Positions 22,981-33,642 are shown, counted from the stretch's first letter. The stretch is 39,520 bases of DNA from Anaerolineae bacterium (GCA_028285185.1 JANQQD010000138.1:1-39520), one strand, 5' to 3'. Numbers and translations: made by a program. Notes: generated from the letters alone by a model not told the origin.

Positions 22981-23907
22981 ATGGCCGAGGTCACGGCGGG
23001 ACTGGTCAAAGAGCTCCGGGACAAGACCGGCGCCGGCATGATGGACTGCAAGAAGGCGCTGAACGAGACGGCCGGCGACATGGAAGCTGCCGTCGACTGG
23101 CTTCGCAAGAAGGGGCTGGCGGCAGCGGCAAAGAAGGCCGGACGTGTTGCGGCCGAAGGGCTTGTTGCAGTGGCCGTGCAGGACGGGCGCGGGGCGGTCG
23201 TCGAGGTCAATGCCGAGACTGACTTCGTTGCCCGCAACGACCAGTTCCAGACCTTTGTCGCGGCAGTCGCCGATCTGGCCGCTACAACTGACGGCGATGT
23301 TGAGAACCTGAAGGCGGCATCGTTGCCCAGTGCCGGCCACAGCGTTGCGGACGAGGTTACGCACCTCGTCTCGACGATCGGAGAGAATATCAGCCTCCGG
23401 CGTGTCGCCCATCTGGCGGTGAACGACGGCGTGATCGCCAGCTATGTGCACAATGCCGCAGCACCCGGCATGGGAAAGATCGGCGTGTTGGTTGCCCTGG
23501 AATCGCAGGCCGATAAAGAGGCCTTGTCCGCTATGGGCAAGCAGATTGCGATGCATGTCGCCGCCGCCCGTCCGGAAGCCCTGGACGTCGCGGATGTCGA
23601 CCCAACCGCGATCGATCGGGAGCGGGCGGTGCTGGAAGACCAGGCTCGGGCCAGTGGCAAGCCGGAGCAGATCATCGGCAAGATGGTGGAAGGCCGCCTG
23701 CGCAAGTACTACGAAGATGTCGTGCTGCTGGAGCAGGTATACGTGATAGACGGCGAGAGCCGCGTGCGCCAGGTCGTTGAAAAAGCAGCGGAAGATCTTG
23801 GTGCTCCGGTGACGTTGTCCGGCTTCGTCAGCTACAGGCTCGGCGAAGGCATTGAGAAGAAGCAGAGCGATCTGGCTGCGGAGGTTGCCGCAACGCTGGA
23901 GGGGTAA
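22981..23907 (+). CDS. tsf: Elongation factor Ts
   Basis: The 308-aa protein starts [20 protein letters not shown], the N-terminal UBA-like module, followed by MDCKKAL and the TDFVARND motif that contacts EF-Tu. Two core subdomains and a C-terminal region complete the usual length. It exchanges GDP for GTP on EF-Tu. ATG at 22981 is chosen because it begins the conserved module; the frame extends to 22909 without conserved residues. GGGGTG lies seven bases upstream. Confidence 0.98.
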   Translation: MAEVTAGLVKELRDKTGAGMMDCKKALNETAGDMEAAVDWLRKKGLAAAAKKAGRVAAEGLVAVAVQDGRGAVVEVNAETDFVARNDQFQTFVAAVADLAATTDGDVENLKAASLPSAGHSVADEVTHLVSTIGENISLRRVAHLAVNDGVIASYVHNAAAPGMGKIGVLVALESQADKEALSAMGKQIAMHVAAARPEALDVADVDPTAIDRERAVLEDQARASGKPEQIIGKMVEGRLRKYYEDVVLLEQVYVIDGESRVRQVVEKAAEDLGAPVTLSGFVSYRLGEGIEKKQSDLAAEVAATLEG

Positions 23908-23973
23908 GCCGCCTCCGGTGTCTGCCCATTTCGTTGCTTCGCGGAGTCAAGGACAATCGGGGGCCATCAGCCG

Positions 23974-24699
23974 ATGCAAGGGGACGTGCGCTTTCGCCGG
24001 GTGCTCTTGAAGCTGTCGGGCGAGGCCCTCATGGGCGATCGCGGCTACGGCATCGCCGCAGAGACGGTCGACCGCATATCTGCGGAGATCCGGCAGGTCC
24101 ACAGCCTGGGTGTTCAGGTGGCGGTCGTGGTCGGCGGCGGCAACATCTTCCGCGGCGTCTCGGGCGCTGCCCGCGGGATGGAACGGGCAAGCGCCGACTA
24201 TATGGGCATGCTCGCCACCGTGATAAACGCGCTGGCGCTGCAGAATGCCTGTGAGCGGGAAGGCGTGCAGACGCGCGTCTTGTCCGCGATCCCGATGCAG
24301 ACGGTCTGTGAGCCCTATATCCGCCGGCGCGGCGTGCGCCACATGGAAAAGGGGCGGGTCGTCATCTTCGCCGCGGGGACGGGCAACCCCTTCTTCACCA
24401 CCGATACGGCCGCCGCTCTGCGGGCTTCGGAGATGGATTGCGATGCCCTCTTGAAGGGAACGCAGGTGGACGGTGTCTATGACGCCGACCCTCGGACCGC
24501 GCCAGACGCCAAGCGATTCGAGACGCTGAGCTATATGGACGTCTTGTCGAAGGATCTGCGGGTGATGGATCATTCTGCCATCTCCCTTGCCCGCGAGAAC
24601 CGGATTCCGATCGTGGTGTTCTCCGTTCAGGAGCCTGGTGCTTTTGCCGATGTCGTCGTCGGCCGTGGGCGCTTTACAACAATAACGGAGGAGGAATGA
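23974..24699 (+). CDS. pyrH: UMP kinase
   Basis: This 241-aa hexameric amino-acid-kinase-fold enzyme phosphorylates UMP to UDP. Visible motifs are [13 protein letters not shown] (phosphate-binding), [11 protein letters not shown], the UMP-binding [15 protein letters not shown], the [17 protein letters not shown] segment, [13 protein letters not shown] and [19 protein letters not shown]. Length is standard. It is 66 bases after tsf and four bases before frr, as in most bacteria. Confidence 0.98.
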   Translation: MQGDVRFRRVLLKLSGEALMGDRGYGIAAETVDRISAEIRQVHSLGVQVAVVVGGGNIFRGVSGAARGMERASADYMGMLATVINALALQNACEREGVQTRVLSAIPMQTVCEPYIRRRGVRHMEKGRVVIFAAGTGNPFFTTDTAAALRASEMDCDALLKGTQVDGVYDADPRTAPDAKRFETLSYMDVLSKDLRVMDHSAISLARENRIPIVVFSVQEPGAFADVVVGRGRFTTITEEE

Positions 24700-24703
24700 T
24701 CCC

Positions 24704-25261
24704 ATGGCGGATGTCGACCTCAAGGAGTATTCCCGGCGCATGGATGGAGCGCTTGAAGCGCTGCGGCGCGAGTTCTCGGGCCTGCGCACCGGCCGGGCTT
24801 CCACCAGTCTGCTGGAGCCACTGACAGTCGAGGCTTACGGCGCGGCGATGCCGATCAATCAGGTCGGCACGATCGGTGTTCCTGAACCGCGAATGCTGAC
24901 GGTCCAGGTTTGGGACCGCGGCATGGTCAAGGCGGTCGAGAAGGCGATCCGCGATTCCGGGCTGGGTCTCAACCCGCAGGCCGACGGTTCGCTCGTGCGG
25001 GTTCCGATCCCGGAGCTCAGCGAAGAGCGGCGCCGCGAGCTGACCAAGGTCGCAGGCAAATATGCCGAACAGGCCCGGGTGGCCATCCGCAACGTCCGCA
25101 GGGACGGTATGGACAATCTGAAGCGCCAGGAACGCGATCACGAGATCTCCCAGGACGAGCACAAGCACCTGGGCGACGAGATCCAACGCTTGACCGACGA
25201 TCACGTGAAGCAGGTCGATGACCTGCTGGCCCAGAAGGACAAGGAGATCATGCAGGTGTAG
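24704..25261 (+). CDS. frr: Ribosome recycling factor
   Basis: The 185-aa protein has the RRF signature: an N-terminal helix with [21 protein letters not shown], the [15 protein letters not shown] beta domain, and the three-helix bundle ending in [19 protein letters not shown]. With EF-G it splits post-termination ribosomes. GGAGGA just after the pyrH stop region serves as ribosome-binding site. Confidence 0.98.
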   Translation: MADVDLKEYSRRMDGALEALRREFSGLRTGRASTSLLEPLTVEAYGAAMPINQVGTIGVPEPRMLTVQVWDRGMVKAVEKAIRDSGLGLNPQADGSLVRVPIPELSEERRRELTKVAGKYAEQARVAIRNVRRDGMDNLKRQERDHEISQDEHKHLGDEIQRLTDDHVKQVDDLLAQKDKEIMQV

Positions 25262-25283
25262 TGCCTGCGATCGAACATCGCCG

Positions 25284-26021
25284 ATGCCGTCGCCCGCCCC
25301 CCACGATGCGCCCTCGCTGCCCGCCCATGTGGCCATCATCATGGACGGCAATGGGCGCTGGGCGGTCGCGCGCCAGAGGCCACGGACCTTCGGCCACCGC
25401 AGGGGCGCCGATGCGGTACGGCGGACGGTCGAGGCGGCCGTTGAACTTGGTGTCGGCTATCTGACGCTGTTCGGCTTTTCGTCTGAGAATTGGACGCGGC
25501 CGGCCCAGGAAGTCTCAGAACTGATGGGCCTGTTGCGCTTCTACCTGCGCAGCCAGGTCGCCGAGCTTCATGCAAACGGCGTAAGGCTGCGGGTGATCGG
25601 CGACCGTCGGCGACTGGCCACCGATATCGTTGATCTCATCGACCATGCCGAAAGGCTGACGCGCGAGAATCGGTCGCTGAACCTGACGGTTGCGCTGAGC
25701 TATGGCGGCCGACAGGAAATCGCCGCCGCCGCCCGCGGGCTGGCGGAGGAGGTGGCGGCCGGCACGCTCGCGCCACAGGACATCGACGAAGCCGAACTTG
25801 CGCGGCGACTGTTCACCACCGATCTGCCCGACCCCGATCTGATCATCAGAACCAGTGGGGAAAAGCGCATCAGCAATTTCCTGCTCTGGCAGGCGGCTTA
25901 TGCCGAGCTTGTGTTCGTCGACACCCTGTGGCCGGATTTCTCCAAGGCCGACCTGGAATGGGCAATCCAAGAGTTTCAGCGGCGAGAGCGACGGTTTGGC
26001 GCCACAATCAGCGGTGAATAG
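25284..26021 (+). CDS. uppS: Undecaprenyl diphosphate synthase (cis-prenyltransferase)
   Basis: From ATG at 25284 the product has 245 aa. It has the active-site loop HVAIIMDGNGRWA (catalytic D21), GADAVRRTV, the FGFSSENWTRP segment, LSYGGRQEI, and the C-terminal RTSGEKRISNFLLWQ that binds the isopentenyl diphosphate pyrophosphate. It makes the C55 lipid carrier for peptidoglycan and other envelope glycans. The frame is open to 25218 but that part overlaps frr and is not conserved. Confidence 0.96.
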   Translation: MPSPAPHDAPSLPAHVAIIMDGNGRWAVARQRPRTFGHRRGADAVRRTVEAAVELGVGYLTLFGFSSENWTRPAQEVSELMGLLRFYLRSQVAELHANGVRLRVIGDRRRLATDIVDLIDHAERLTRENRSLNLTVALSYGGRQEIAAAARGLAEEVAAGTLAPQDIDEAELARRLFTTDLPDPDLIIRTSGEKRISNFLLWQAAYAELVFVDTLWPDFSKADLEWAIQEFQRRERRFGATISGE

Positions 26022-26826
26022 GCGTCCCGGCGAGCTGCGTCTCAGGATACTGTCCGCGCTGGCTCTCGGGCCGCTGGCCTTGGCTGCCACGTATGCGGGT
26101 GGCATAACGTTTGCCGTTCTCATCATGGTCGTCGGCATTGCAGCGGCCGTGGAATGGGGGCGGATGGTAGCGCCCGAGTTGGGGTTGGTCGGCGACGTCG
26201 CCGGCTGCGCAGCCCCGGTGCTGGCCGGAGTTACGACGATGGCGGCGGGACCGGGCGCGGGAGCAGCGGGGTTGGCCGCTGTAGGTCTGGTCCTTGCGGG
26301 CGCCTTCATGCGACTGGGCGGGCGGCGCGCCGGAGCTGCTGCCTTTGCCTATCCCTATATCGGGGGTGGGATCATCGCCCTGATCTGGCTGCGGGGGCTT
26401 CCGGACATCGGTCTGGGATTGGTCTGCTGGCTGTTCTTCGCCGTCTGGGCCACCGATGTCGGGGGCTATGCGGCCGGGCGTATCATCGGCGGTCCGAAGC
26501 TGGCGCCCGCGGTCAGCCCGAACAAGACCTGGGCGGGCGTTGCGGGCGGCATCGTCTGGGCAGTCTGCTTTGCTGGCGCGATCGGACTGCTGTTTGCGGC
26601 ATCGAGGCCGATCGTCGGTCTTGCGATGGCTGTGGCCGTGTCGTTGGTTGCGCAGCTGGGTGACCTATTTGAATCGGGCATGAAACGCCGCTATGGGGTA
26701 AAGAACAGCGGCCAACTGATTCCGGGCCACGGCGGCGTGCTCGATCGGATCGACGGACTTCTGGCCGCAGCGCCGTTCCTGGCGCTCTTTCAGGCACTGG
26801 TTGGGGAGACGATTGGATGGTGGTGA
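26014..26826 (+). CDS. cdsA: Phosphatidate cytidylyltransferase
   Basis: From GTG at 26014, which overlaps the uppS end by eight bases, the product has 270 aa with about seven membrane helices. The C-terminal CDP-DAG synthase signature is present: QLGDLFESGMKRRYGVKNSG followed by IPGHGGVLDRIDG. It makes CDP-diacylglycerol from phosphatidic acid and CTP at the inner membrane. A longer frame from 25855 lies inside uppS and is not credible. The stop overlaps dxr by ten bases. Confidence 0.94.
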   Translation: MNRRPGELRLRILSALALGPLALAATYAGGITFAVLIMVVGIAAAVEWGRMVAPELGLVGDVAGCAAPVLAGVTTMAAGPGAGAAGLAAVGLVLAGAFMRLGGRRAGAAAFAYPYIGGGIIALIWLRGLPDIGLGLVCWLFFAVWATDVGGYAAGRIIGGPKLAPAVSPNKTWAGVAGGIVWAVCFAGAIGLLFAASRPIVGLAMAVAVSLVAQLGDLFESGMKRRYGVKNSGQLIPGHGGVLDRIDGLLAAAPFLALFQALVGETIGWW

Positions 26827-28007
26827 CGGCCATATCGGAACTGCCGGAGCAGCAGCCAAGGAGGATCACGATCCTGGGCTCCACCGGCTCCGTCGGATGC
26901 CAGACCATCGATCTGATCGAACGGAACCCGGATCGATTCGTTGTTGAGGCCCTGACCGCCAACCGCAACGTCGAGATGCTGGCATCGCAGGCGCGCCGGC
27001 TCCGGCCGGCCGTGGCCGTGGTCGCCGACCCGAATGCCTATGCAGCTCTGAAGGCAGCGCTTTCGGGCACCGGCATCGAAGTAGCGGCCGGACCCGAGGC
27101 GCTGGTTGCCGCAGCTGAGCGCCCGGCCCAGTGGGTCATGGCCGCCATCGTCGGCGCGGTCGGCCTGCCGCCAATTCTGGCGGCCGCCCGGCGTGGCGCG
27201 ACCGTCGCATTCGCCAACAAGGAATGTCTGGTCTGTGCCGGGTCGCTGATGCTGGATCTGGTGAGCCGCCATGGCGCAACGCTGGTTCCGGTCGACAGCG
27301 AGCACAACGCGATCTTTCAGGTGATCGACCTGGCCGGGCGAGATCAGATCGACAGGCTTATCCTGACGGCCTCGGGCGGCCCGTTCCGGACGTGGCAGAG
27401 AGAGGCGATGGCCCAGGCGACGCCGGCACAGGCGGTCGCCCATCCAACCTGGGACATGGGTGCCAAGATCTCGGTCGACAGCGCCACGATGATGAACAAG
27501 GGCCTTGAGATCATCGAAGCGGCCTTCCTTTTCGGCATGCCGGAGACCAAGGTCGATGTCCTGGTCCATCCGCAGTCAGTCGTGCACAGCATGGTGGAAT
27601 ACGCCGACGGCTCGGTTCTGGCACAGTTGGGATCGCCGGACATGCGTACGCCGATCGCCTATGCCCTTGCGTGGCCGCAACGGATGGCGACCCCGGCACA
27701 GAGGCTGAACTTGGCGGAAGTGGGCCGGCTGGACTTCGAGCCACCCGACGAGCAGCGGTTTCCGGCATTGCGCCTTGCCCGTGAAGCCTTGCGCCAGGGG
27801 GGCGGCGCCCCAAATGTTCTGAACGCCGCCAACGAGATTGCGGTGCACAGCTTCCTGGCCGATGGTATCGGGTTTCTGGACATCGAGCGTGTGGTCGGCG
27901 AGACATTGGAGCGTACGCCGGTGCATGCAATGAACAGTCTGGCGGACGTGTATGCCATTGACGAGATGGCCAGACATACGGCGCGCGCAGTGGTAGACTC
28001 CCTGTAG
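26817..28007 (+). CDS. dxr: 1-deoxy-D-xylulose 5-phosphate reductoisomerase
   Basis: This 396-aa enzyme makes 2-C-methyl-D-erythritol 4-phosphate in the MEP isoprenoid pathway, which feeds uppS next door. Motifs are the NADPH-binding GSTGSVG (21-27), the metal and substrate region VPVDSEHNAIFQ, ASGGPF, WDMGAKISVDSATMMNKG, and VLVHPQSVVHSMVEY. Length is standard. ATG at 26817 overlaps the end of cdsA. Confidence 0.97.
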   Translation: MVVTAISELPEQQPRRITILGSTGSVGCQTIDLIERNPDRFVVEALTANRNVEMLASQARRLRPAVAVVADPNAYAALKAALSGTGIEVAAGPEALVAAAERPAQWVMAAIVGAVGLPPILAAARRGATVAFANKECLVCAGSLMLDLVSRHGATLVPVDSEHNAIFQVIDLAGRDQIDRLILTASGGPFRTWQREAMAQATPAQAVAHPTWDMGAKISVDSATMMNKGLEIIEAAFLFGMPETKVDVLVHPQSVVHSMVEYADGSVLAQLGSPDMRTPIAYALAWPQRMATPAQRLNLAEVGRLDFEPPDEQRFPALRLAREALRQGGGAPNVLNAANEIAVHSFLADGIGFLDIERVVGETLERTPVHAMNSLADVYAIDEMARHTARAVVDSL

Positions 28008-28049
28008 ACGGCAAGCCACGCGCGCCAAAGCGATTGGATTCCCTGACTC

Positions 28050-29174
28050 ATGGACCTCATTTTCGACTACGCCATTCCCTTCCTCATTGTCTTGAGCGTC
28101 CTGGTTTTCGTGCATGAATGGGGGCACTTCTGGGTCGCCAGACGGTGCGGCGTACGCGTCGAAGTGTTCTCGATCGGTTTCGGGCCCGAGCTGTTTGGGC
28201 GCACCGATCGCCGAGGGACCCGCTGGAAGATCAGCGCCGTTCCCCTTGGCGGCTACGTGAAGTTCTTCGGCGATGTCGACGCCGCCTCCCGCCCGGACGA
28301 TGAAGAGACGATGTCGGGCCTGACGGAAGCCGACAAGGCCGTCTCGTTCCATCACAAGCCGCTTGGCGCCCGGGCTCTGATCGTGGCGGCGGGACCGCTG
28401 GCCAACTTTCTTTTCGCGGCCGTCGTCCTGGCCGGGCTTTTTGCCTTCGATGGCCATCCCTTTCCCCCGGCGGTCGTGGGCGATGTCGTGGCCGACAGCG
28501 TCGCGGAAGAGGCCGGCCTAGAGGCCGGAGACCGGGTTGCGCGTATTGATGGGCAGGCTATCCATCGGTTTGCCGATCTCGCCATGGCCGTTCGCGCCAG
28601 CGAAGGGCGGGAACTGACGCTGGAGATTGACCGCGACGGCCAGTCGTTGACCGTGCCGATGGCACCGCAGTTGATTGTCGAGACGGCGCAGGACGGCACG
28701 CCACGGGAGATCTATCGTCTCGGCATCACGGTGGAAACCGGACCGTACGGTTTCGGCGAGGCGATCGTGCTGGGCGGCAAGGAAACAGCTGCCCTGATCG
28801 TGCAGACTGTGACGGTGGTCGGCCAGATCATCGTTGGCACGCGCGGGACCGACGAATTGGGCGGGCCGCTCAGGATCGCTCAGATATCCGGCGATGTGGC
28901 ACAGATCGGCATCGTCGCATTCGTCTGGTTCATGGCCGTCCTGTCGATCAATCTGGGTCTGATCAATTTATTCCCCATTCCTATGCTCGATGGTGGTCAT
29001 CTCCTGTACTACGCTGCCGAAGCAATTCGTGGACGACCCCTTGGTCCGAAGGCGCAGGAATACGGTTTCCGTATCGGCTTGGCTTTGGTACTAACACTTA
29101 TGATCTTTGCCACCTGGAACGACCTCGTGCATGTTGTTGGGGTCGTTGACTTCATCAGGCAGATCACTTCCTGA
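28050..29174 (+). CDS. rseP: Site-2 intramembrane metalloprotease
   Basis: This 374-aa inner-membrane protease has zinc ligands in HEWGH (22-26) on the first membrane helix, one PDZ domain in the periplasmic region (about 125-200), and the third ligand in PMLDGGH (D314) on a C-terminal helix. It cuts anti-sigma factors and signal peptides within the membrane. A single PDZ domain is usual for alphaproteobacterial members, unlike the two in E. coli. It lies just before bamA, as in the classical arrangement. Confidence 0.95.
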   Translation: MDLIFDYAIPFLIVLSVLVFVHEWGHFWVARRCGVRVEVFSIGFGPELFGRTDRRGTRWKISAVPLGGYVKFFGDVDAASRPDDEETMSGLTEADKAVSFHHKPLGARALIVAAGPLANFLFAAVVLAGLFAFDGHPFPPAVVGDVVADSVAEEAGLEAGDRVARIDGQAIHRFADLAMAVRASEGRELTLEIDRDGQSLTVPMAPQLIVETAQDGTPREIYRLGITVETGPYGFGEAIVLGGKETAALIVQTVTVVGQIIVGTRGTDELGGPLRIAQISGDVAQIGIVAFVWFMAVLSINLGLINLFPIPMLDGGHLLYYAAEAIRGRPLGPKAQEYGFRIGLALVLTLMIFATWNDLVHVVGVVDFIRQITS

Positions 29175-29203
29175 CCTTCGACGGATCGCTCTGGAGGCCA
29201 GCC

Positions 29204-31537
29204 GTGCGTAATGGGGAACGTTTGTGGCGCCGCCGAACAGGGGCCGGCATCGCACGGCATGTGGCATGCGCCGTGGCGTTGATAGCCATCCTGATCGGTG
29301 CGCCGATTGCCGCTCAGGAAACGCCCGATGACGTCATCGCCGAAATCCGGGTTGAGGGGGCGGAGCGGATCGAGCCGGCCACGATCTATTCCTACATGAC
29401 GGTGCGGGCCGGCGATCCGTTCGATCCCGAGGAAATCGACGAATCGTTGAAGAGCCTGTTTCGTACCGGCCTCTTCGCGGATGTTGTCCTGAGCCGGGAG
29501 GGGACGATCCTGATCGTCTCGGTGATCGAAAACCCGATCATCAACCGGATCGCCTTTGAGGGAAACCGTCGCATCGACGACGAAACCCTGGAGGCGGAGG
29601 TCCAATCCCGTCCGCGGGTCGTCTATACGCGCACGCGGGTGCAGAACGATGTCGCCCGAGTCCTGGAGGTCTACCGGCGCAGCGGCCGGTTCGCGGCAAG
29701 CGTGGAACCCAAGGTCATCCAGCTCGAGCAGAACCGGGTCGATCTGGTGTTCGAGATCGACGAAGGCCCTTTGACCGGAATTCGCCGAATCAGCTTCATC
29801 GGCAACGAGGCTTACAGTGATAGCGAGCTGCGGGACGAGGTCTTGACGGCGGAGACCGGGTTCTTCGACTTCCTCACCAGCGACGACAATTACGACCCGG
29901 ATCGGTTGGACTTCGATAGAGAACTGCTGCGGCGCTTCTATTATCGTGAAGGGTATGCGGATTTCCGCGTGATCTCCACGGTCGCGGAGCTGACACCCAA
30001 CCGCGAGGAATTCTTCATCACCTTCACGCTCGACGAAGGGGAACGGTATCGGTTCGGGACGATCGATATCGTGACCACCCTGCCGAACCTGAATGTGGAT
30101 GACCTGCGGTCGGACGTTACGACCGAAGAAGGCGAGTGGTACAACGCCGATGAAGTCGACGAGTCCATTACGCTTCTGACAAATGCCGTCGGCGATCTTC
30201 AGTATGCGTTCGTCGATGTGCGTCCACAGGTAACGCGCAACCGGGACGAGTTGACCGTCAGCGTGACCTATGAGGTGAACGAAGGTCCGCGCGTTTTCGT
30301 CGAACGGATCGACATCATCGGCAATGTTCGCACGGTCGACAGGGTCATTCGTCGGGAGATCGAGCTGGTCGAGGGCGATCCGTTCAACAGCTCAAGGCTG
30401 CGACGGTCGGAAGCGCGTATCCGCAACCTCGGCTTCTTTGGCGATGTGGAAGTCAATGCGGTTCCAGGCTCTGCGCCCGATCGCACGGTGATCGAGGTCG
30501 AAGTGTCCGAGCGGTCGACCGGCGAGCTGTCCATTGGCGCCGGCTTCTCAACGAACGATGGCCCGATCGGCGATATCAGCTTGCGTGAGCGCAATCTGCT
30601 GGGGCAGGGGCAGGAGCTTGTGATCTCCGGCACGCTCAGCGGGTCGTCCAGCCAGATCAATCTCAGCTTCACCGAACCCTATCTGTTTGAACGTGATCTT
30701 TCAGGCGGGTTCGATATTTTTCGCATCACGAATGACAATCAGGACGAAAGCTCGTTCGACGAGACAACACTGGGCTTCTCGTTGCGCGCCGGGTATCCGC
30801 TGGCTGACCGTCTGCGACAGACGGTTCGCTATCTGCTGGAGCGCCGCGAGGTCGAAAACGTATCGCCCTTCGCATCGCGCTTCATCCGCGATCAGGAAGG
30901 TGTGACGGTGCGGTCGCTCGTCGGCCATACGATCACGTACGATCAGCTCGACAGTCGCATTCAGCCGACCGACGGTTACATTCTGACCTTCGGCAACGAA
31001 TTCGCCGGGATCGGTGGCGACGTCACGTATCTCTCTACGACTGTCGGTGGCTCCGTCTACTTCCCCGTACTTGAGGAGGTCGTCCTCTCTTTGGGGGCTG
31101 AGGCCGGGCACATCTTCGGCATCGGCGAAGATGTCGGCATCAACGACCGCTTCTTCGTCGGCGGTGACAATCTGCGCGGATTTGAGACCGCGGGCATCGG
31201 CCCAAGGGACGGGAACAGTGACGCGCTGGGGGGCAACACGTTTGCCGTCGGAACTGTCGAGGTGGAGTTCCCACTGGGCCTGCCGGAGGAATTCGGCATC
31301 ACCGGCCGCGGCTTTTCCGATTTCGGCGTATTGACGGATGTGGACGAGGAGTCGGTCGTTGGCGGCAGTCCGGCAGACCAGATCTTCGAATCGAACTCGT
31401 TGCGCGTGTCCGTTGGTGCCGGCGTGTCATGGGAATCGCCCTTTGGCCCGGTACGGCTCGATTTCGGCTTCCCGGTCCTGAAAGAGGATTTCGACGAGAC
31501 GGAAACATTCCGCTTCAGCTTCGGCACGAGATTCTAA
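29204..31537 (+). CDS. bamA: Outer membrane protein assembly factor BamA
   Basis: This 777-aa outer-membrane protein has a signal peptide (about 1-37, cleavage after IAA), five POTRA repeats (about 42-420) and a C-terminal 16-stranded beta-barrel. Conserved barrel features include the loop-6 VRGF-like NLRGF and the terminal strand ending in FSFGTRF with the final phenylalanine of the beta-signal. It inserts outer-membrane proteins. The GTG start follows TGGAGG by six bases. Confidence 0.96.
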   Translation: MRNGERLWRRRTGAGIARHVACAVALIAILIGAPIAAQETPDDVIAEIRVEGAERIEPATIYSYMTVRAGDPFDPEEIDESLKSLFRTGLFADVVLSREGTILIVSVIENPIINRIAFEGNRRIDDETLEAEVQSRPRVVYTRTRVQNDVARVLEVYRRSGRFAASVEPKVIQLEQNRVDLVFEIDEGPLTGIRRISFIGNEAYSDSELRDEVLTAETGFFDFLTSDDNYDPDRLDFDRELLRRFYYREGYADFRVISTVAELTPNREEFFITFTLDEGERYRFGTIDIVTTLPNLNVDDLRSDVTTEEGEWYNADEVDESITLLTNAVGDLQYAFVDVRPQVTRNRDELTVSVTYEVNEGPRVFVERIDIIGNVRTVDRVIRREIELVEGDPFNSSRLRRSEARIRNLGFFGDVEVNAVPGSAPDRTVIEVEVSERSTGELSIGAGFSTNDGPIGDISLRERNLLGQGQELVISGTLSGSSSQINLSFTEPYLFERDLSGGFDIFRITNDNQDESSFDETTLGFSLRAGYPLADRLRQTVRYLLERREVENVSPFASRFIRDQEGVTVRSLVGHTITYDQLDSRIQPTDGYILTFGNEFAGIGGDVTYLSTTVGGSVYFPVLEEVVLSLGAEAGHIFGIGEDVGINDRFFVGGDNLRGFETAGIGPRDGNSDALGGNTFAVGTVEVEFPLGLPEEFGITGRGFSDFGVLTDVDEESVVGGSPADQIFESNSLRVSVGAGVSWESPFGPVRLDFGFPVLKEDFDETETFRFSFGTRF

Positions 31538-31541
31538 GGCC

Positions 31542-32108
31542 ATGCAGCTCGGCGCTGCGATCTTCTTACTGGTGTTCTGCTGGGCCGTCTGGCTCCCGGG
31601 CCGTGCCGGAGCCCAGGATCCGGTCACGGCCACTCCGCAGCCCGTCATCCTGGTCGTCGACTATCGACAGGTGCTGCAGGATGCTGTGGCGACGCGATCC
31701 GTGCAGACGGCCTTGGAAAGCGTGCGCGCCGCATATCAGGAGGAGTTCGTCGCGCTTGAGCAGGAACTGAGGCAGATAAACCAGGACCTTGCGGAAGATC
31801 GGGCGACCCTCGGACCGGAAGAGATGGCGCAGCGGCGCGCGGAGTTCGAACAGCGCGTAGCCGAAGCGCAGCGCGAGGCGGGAAGCCGCCGCATCGCGCT
31901 GGAAGGTGCACAGTCGCGGGCGATGGAGCAGGTTCAGGCGGTGCTGCTGGAGGTCATCGCCGAGATCATGCGTGAGCGGGGGGCGAACATGGTGCTGGGC
32001 AAGAGCCAGATCGTCTGGGTCGACAGCGCGCTCGATATCAGCGCGGAAGCCTTGCGTCGCCTGGACGAGAGGCTGCCATCCGTCGACGTCACTGTGCCGA
32101 CGGAGTAG
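31542..32108 (+). CDS. skp: Periplasmic chaperone Skp/OmpH family
   Basis: The 188-aa product has a signal peptide (about 1-24, cleavage near GAGA), then a beta-strand with VILVVDYRQVLQDA, long coiled-coil arms rich in Glu, Gln and Arg, and a C-terminal return strand near NMVLGKSQIVWVD. It holds unfolded outer-membrane proteins for the Bam complex. It starts five bases after the bamA stop. Confidence 0.92.
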   Translation: MQLGAAIFLLVFCWAVWLPGRAGAQDPVTATPQPVILVVDYRQVLQDAVATRSVQTALESVRAAYQEEFVALEQELRQINQDLAEDRATLGPEEMAQRRAEFEQRVAEAQREAGSRRIALEGAQSRAMEQVQAVLLEVIAEIMRERGANMVLGKSQIVWVDSALDISAEALRRLDERLPSVDVTVPTE

Positions 32109-32146
32109 ATTGGACAGCCGCATGAGATGCGGCGCGGCGGGGTAGT

Positions 32147-33166
32147 ATGGCGGATCCAAGATTCTTCAATGTAGCCGATCCCATCACGCTGGGGCGATTG
32201 GCGGAAATCGCCGGTGCGAGCCTCGCCGAAGGGGCCGACCCGGATCGGACGATCGTCGATGTCGCTCCATTGGAAACGGCCGCCCCCGATCAGATCAGTT
32301 TCCTGGAGAACAAGAAGTACCTGTCCGCGCTTGCTGAGACGCGAGCCGGTGCGTGCCTGGTCCATCCAGCCTTCGTCGAACGCGTACCGCAAGCGACTGT
32401 GGCCCTCGCATGCGACGCCCCCTATCGGGGGTACGCGCTGGTGGCGCAAGCTTTCTACCCCCGTCAGGGGAACACTCCCGGAGTGGCGCCGACGGCGCTT
32501 GTCGATCCATCCGCCATTGTCGACGCCACGGTCGAGATCGGACCCGGCGTCATCGTGGGGGCGGGAGCAGAGATCGGCGCGGACTGCCGGATTGACGCCA
32601 ATGCCGTCATCGGACCGGGCGTCGTGTTGGGGGCAGGGTCTTCTGTCGGTGCCTGCGCATCACTCAGCCACTGCCTGATCGGCCAGCGCGTGGCCATCTA
32701 TCCCGGCGCGCGCATCGGCCAGGACGGGTTCGGCTTCGCCATGGGGGCCGGCGGCCATGTCCGCATTCCCCAGACGGGCCGCGTGATCATCGAAGACGAT
32801 GTGGAGATCGGTGCCAATGTCACGATCGATCGTGGTGCCACCCAGGACACCGTGATCCGCCGCGGGGCCATGATTGATAATCTGGTACAGATCGGGCACA
32901 ACGTTGAGGTCGGTGCCGGATCGGTGATCGTCGCTCAATCGGGTATTGCAGGCAGTACCAAGCTCGGGGAGTTTGTGGTTCTGGCGGCGCAAACCGGGCT
33001 CGCCGGTCACCTGAAGATCGGTGCCGGTGCCAAATTGGCGGCTTCCAGCGGGGTCATGCGGGATATACCGCCCGGGGAGGAATGGGGCGGGACGCCAGCC
33101 ATGCCGATCCGCAAGTTCTGGCGCCACTATACTCGGTTGATGAAGCTGCTGGACGAGAAAGGTTGA
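32147..33166 (+). CDS. lpxD: UDP-3-O-(3-hydroxyacyl)glucosamine N-acyltransferase
   Basis: This 339-aa lipid A enzyme adds the second hydroxyacyl chain. It has the N-terminal uridine-binding domain with [12 protein letters not shown] (51-62), a left-handed parallel beta-helix of hexapeptide repeats (about 115-300), the conserved DGFGFA segment and the catalytic histidine H251 in [12 protein letters not shown]. The C-terminal helix is present. It is part of the lpx block. Confidence 0.96.
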   Translation: MADPRFFNVADPITLGRLAEIAGASLAEGADPDRTIVDVAPLETAAPDQISFLENKKYLSALAETRAGACLVHPAFVERVPQATVALACDAPYRGYALVAQAFYPRQGNTPGVAPTALVDPSAIVDATVEIGPGVIVGAGAEIGADCRIDANAVIGPGVVLGAGSSVGACASLSHCLIGQRVAIYPGARIGQDGFGFAMGAGGHVRIPQTGRVIIEDDVEIGANVTIDRGATQDTVIRRGAMIDNLVQIGHNVEVGAGSVIVAQSGIAGSTKLGEFVVLAAQTGLAGHLKIGAGAKLAASSGVMRDIPPGEEWGGTPAMPIRKFWRHYTRLMKLLDEKG

Positions 33167-33174
33167 ACTCTGAG

Positions 33175-33642
33175 ATGGACGCTGCCGCGACCAGCGACGC
33201 TCTGCAAGAGATCAACATCTTGCAGATTATGGAGAGGATTCCGCATCGCTATCCGATGCTGATGATCGATCGCCTGGTGGATGTCGTGCCGGGGATCAGC
33301 GCCACGGGTATCAAGAACGTTTCGATCAACGAGCCGTTTTTTCAGGGCCATTTTCCGCGCCAGCCCGTTATGCCCGGCGTGATGATCATTGAGGCCATGG
33401 CACAGACCTCGGCGGTTCTCGTAGTTCAGTCGCTCGGACTGGATGCCAAAGACAAGCTCGTCTATTTCATGTCCCTCGACAACGCGCGGTTTCGGCGGCC
33501 CGTCGTCCCGGGCGATCAGCTACGGATCGAGGTGAACAGGCTGCACCACCGCAAGACGGTCTGGAAGTTCGCCGGTCAGGCCAAGGTCGACGGCCGTCTC
33601 TGCGCCGAGGCGACCTATTCTGCAATGATTCGGGACTATTGA
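33175..33642 (+). CDS. fabZ: 3-hydroxyacyl-ACP dehydratase FabZ
   Basis: The 155-aa hot-dog-fold enzyme has the catalytic pair H59 in FFQGHFP and E73 in MIIEAMAQ, and the upstream RIPHRYPMLMIDR segment. It dehydrates 3-hydroxyacyl-ACP, competing with LpxA and LpxD for the same substrate, which explains its fixed place between them. ATG at 33175 is chosen; a longer frame from 33082 overlaps lpxD. The stop overlaps the lpxA start. Confidence 0.96.
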   Translation: MDAAATSDALQEINILQIMERIPHRYPMLMIDRLVDVVPGISATGIKNVSINEPFFQGHFPRQPVMPGVMIIEAMAQTSAVLVVQSLGLDAKDKLVYFMSLDNARFRRPVVPGDQLRIEVNRLHHRKTVWKFAGQAKVDGRLCAEATYSAMIRDY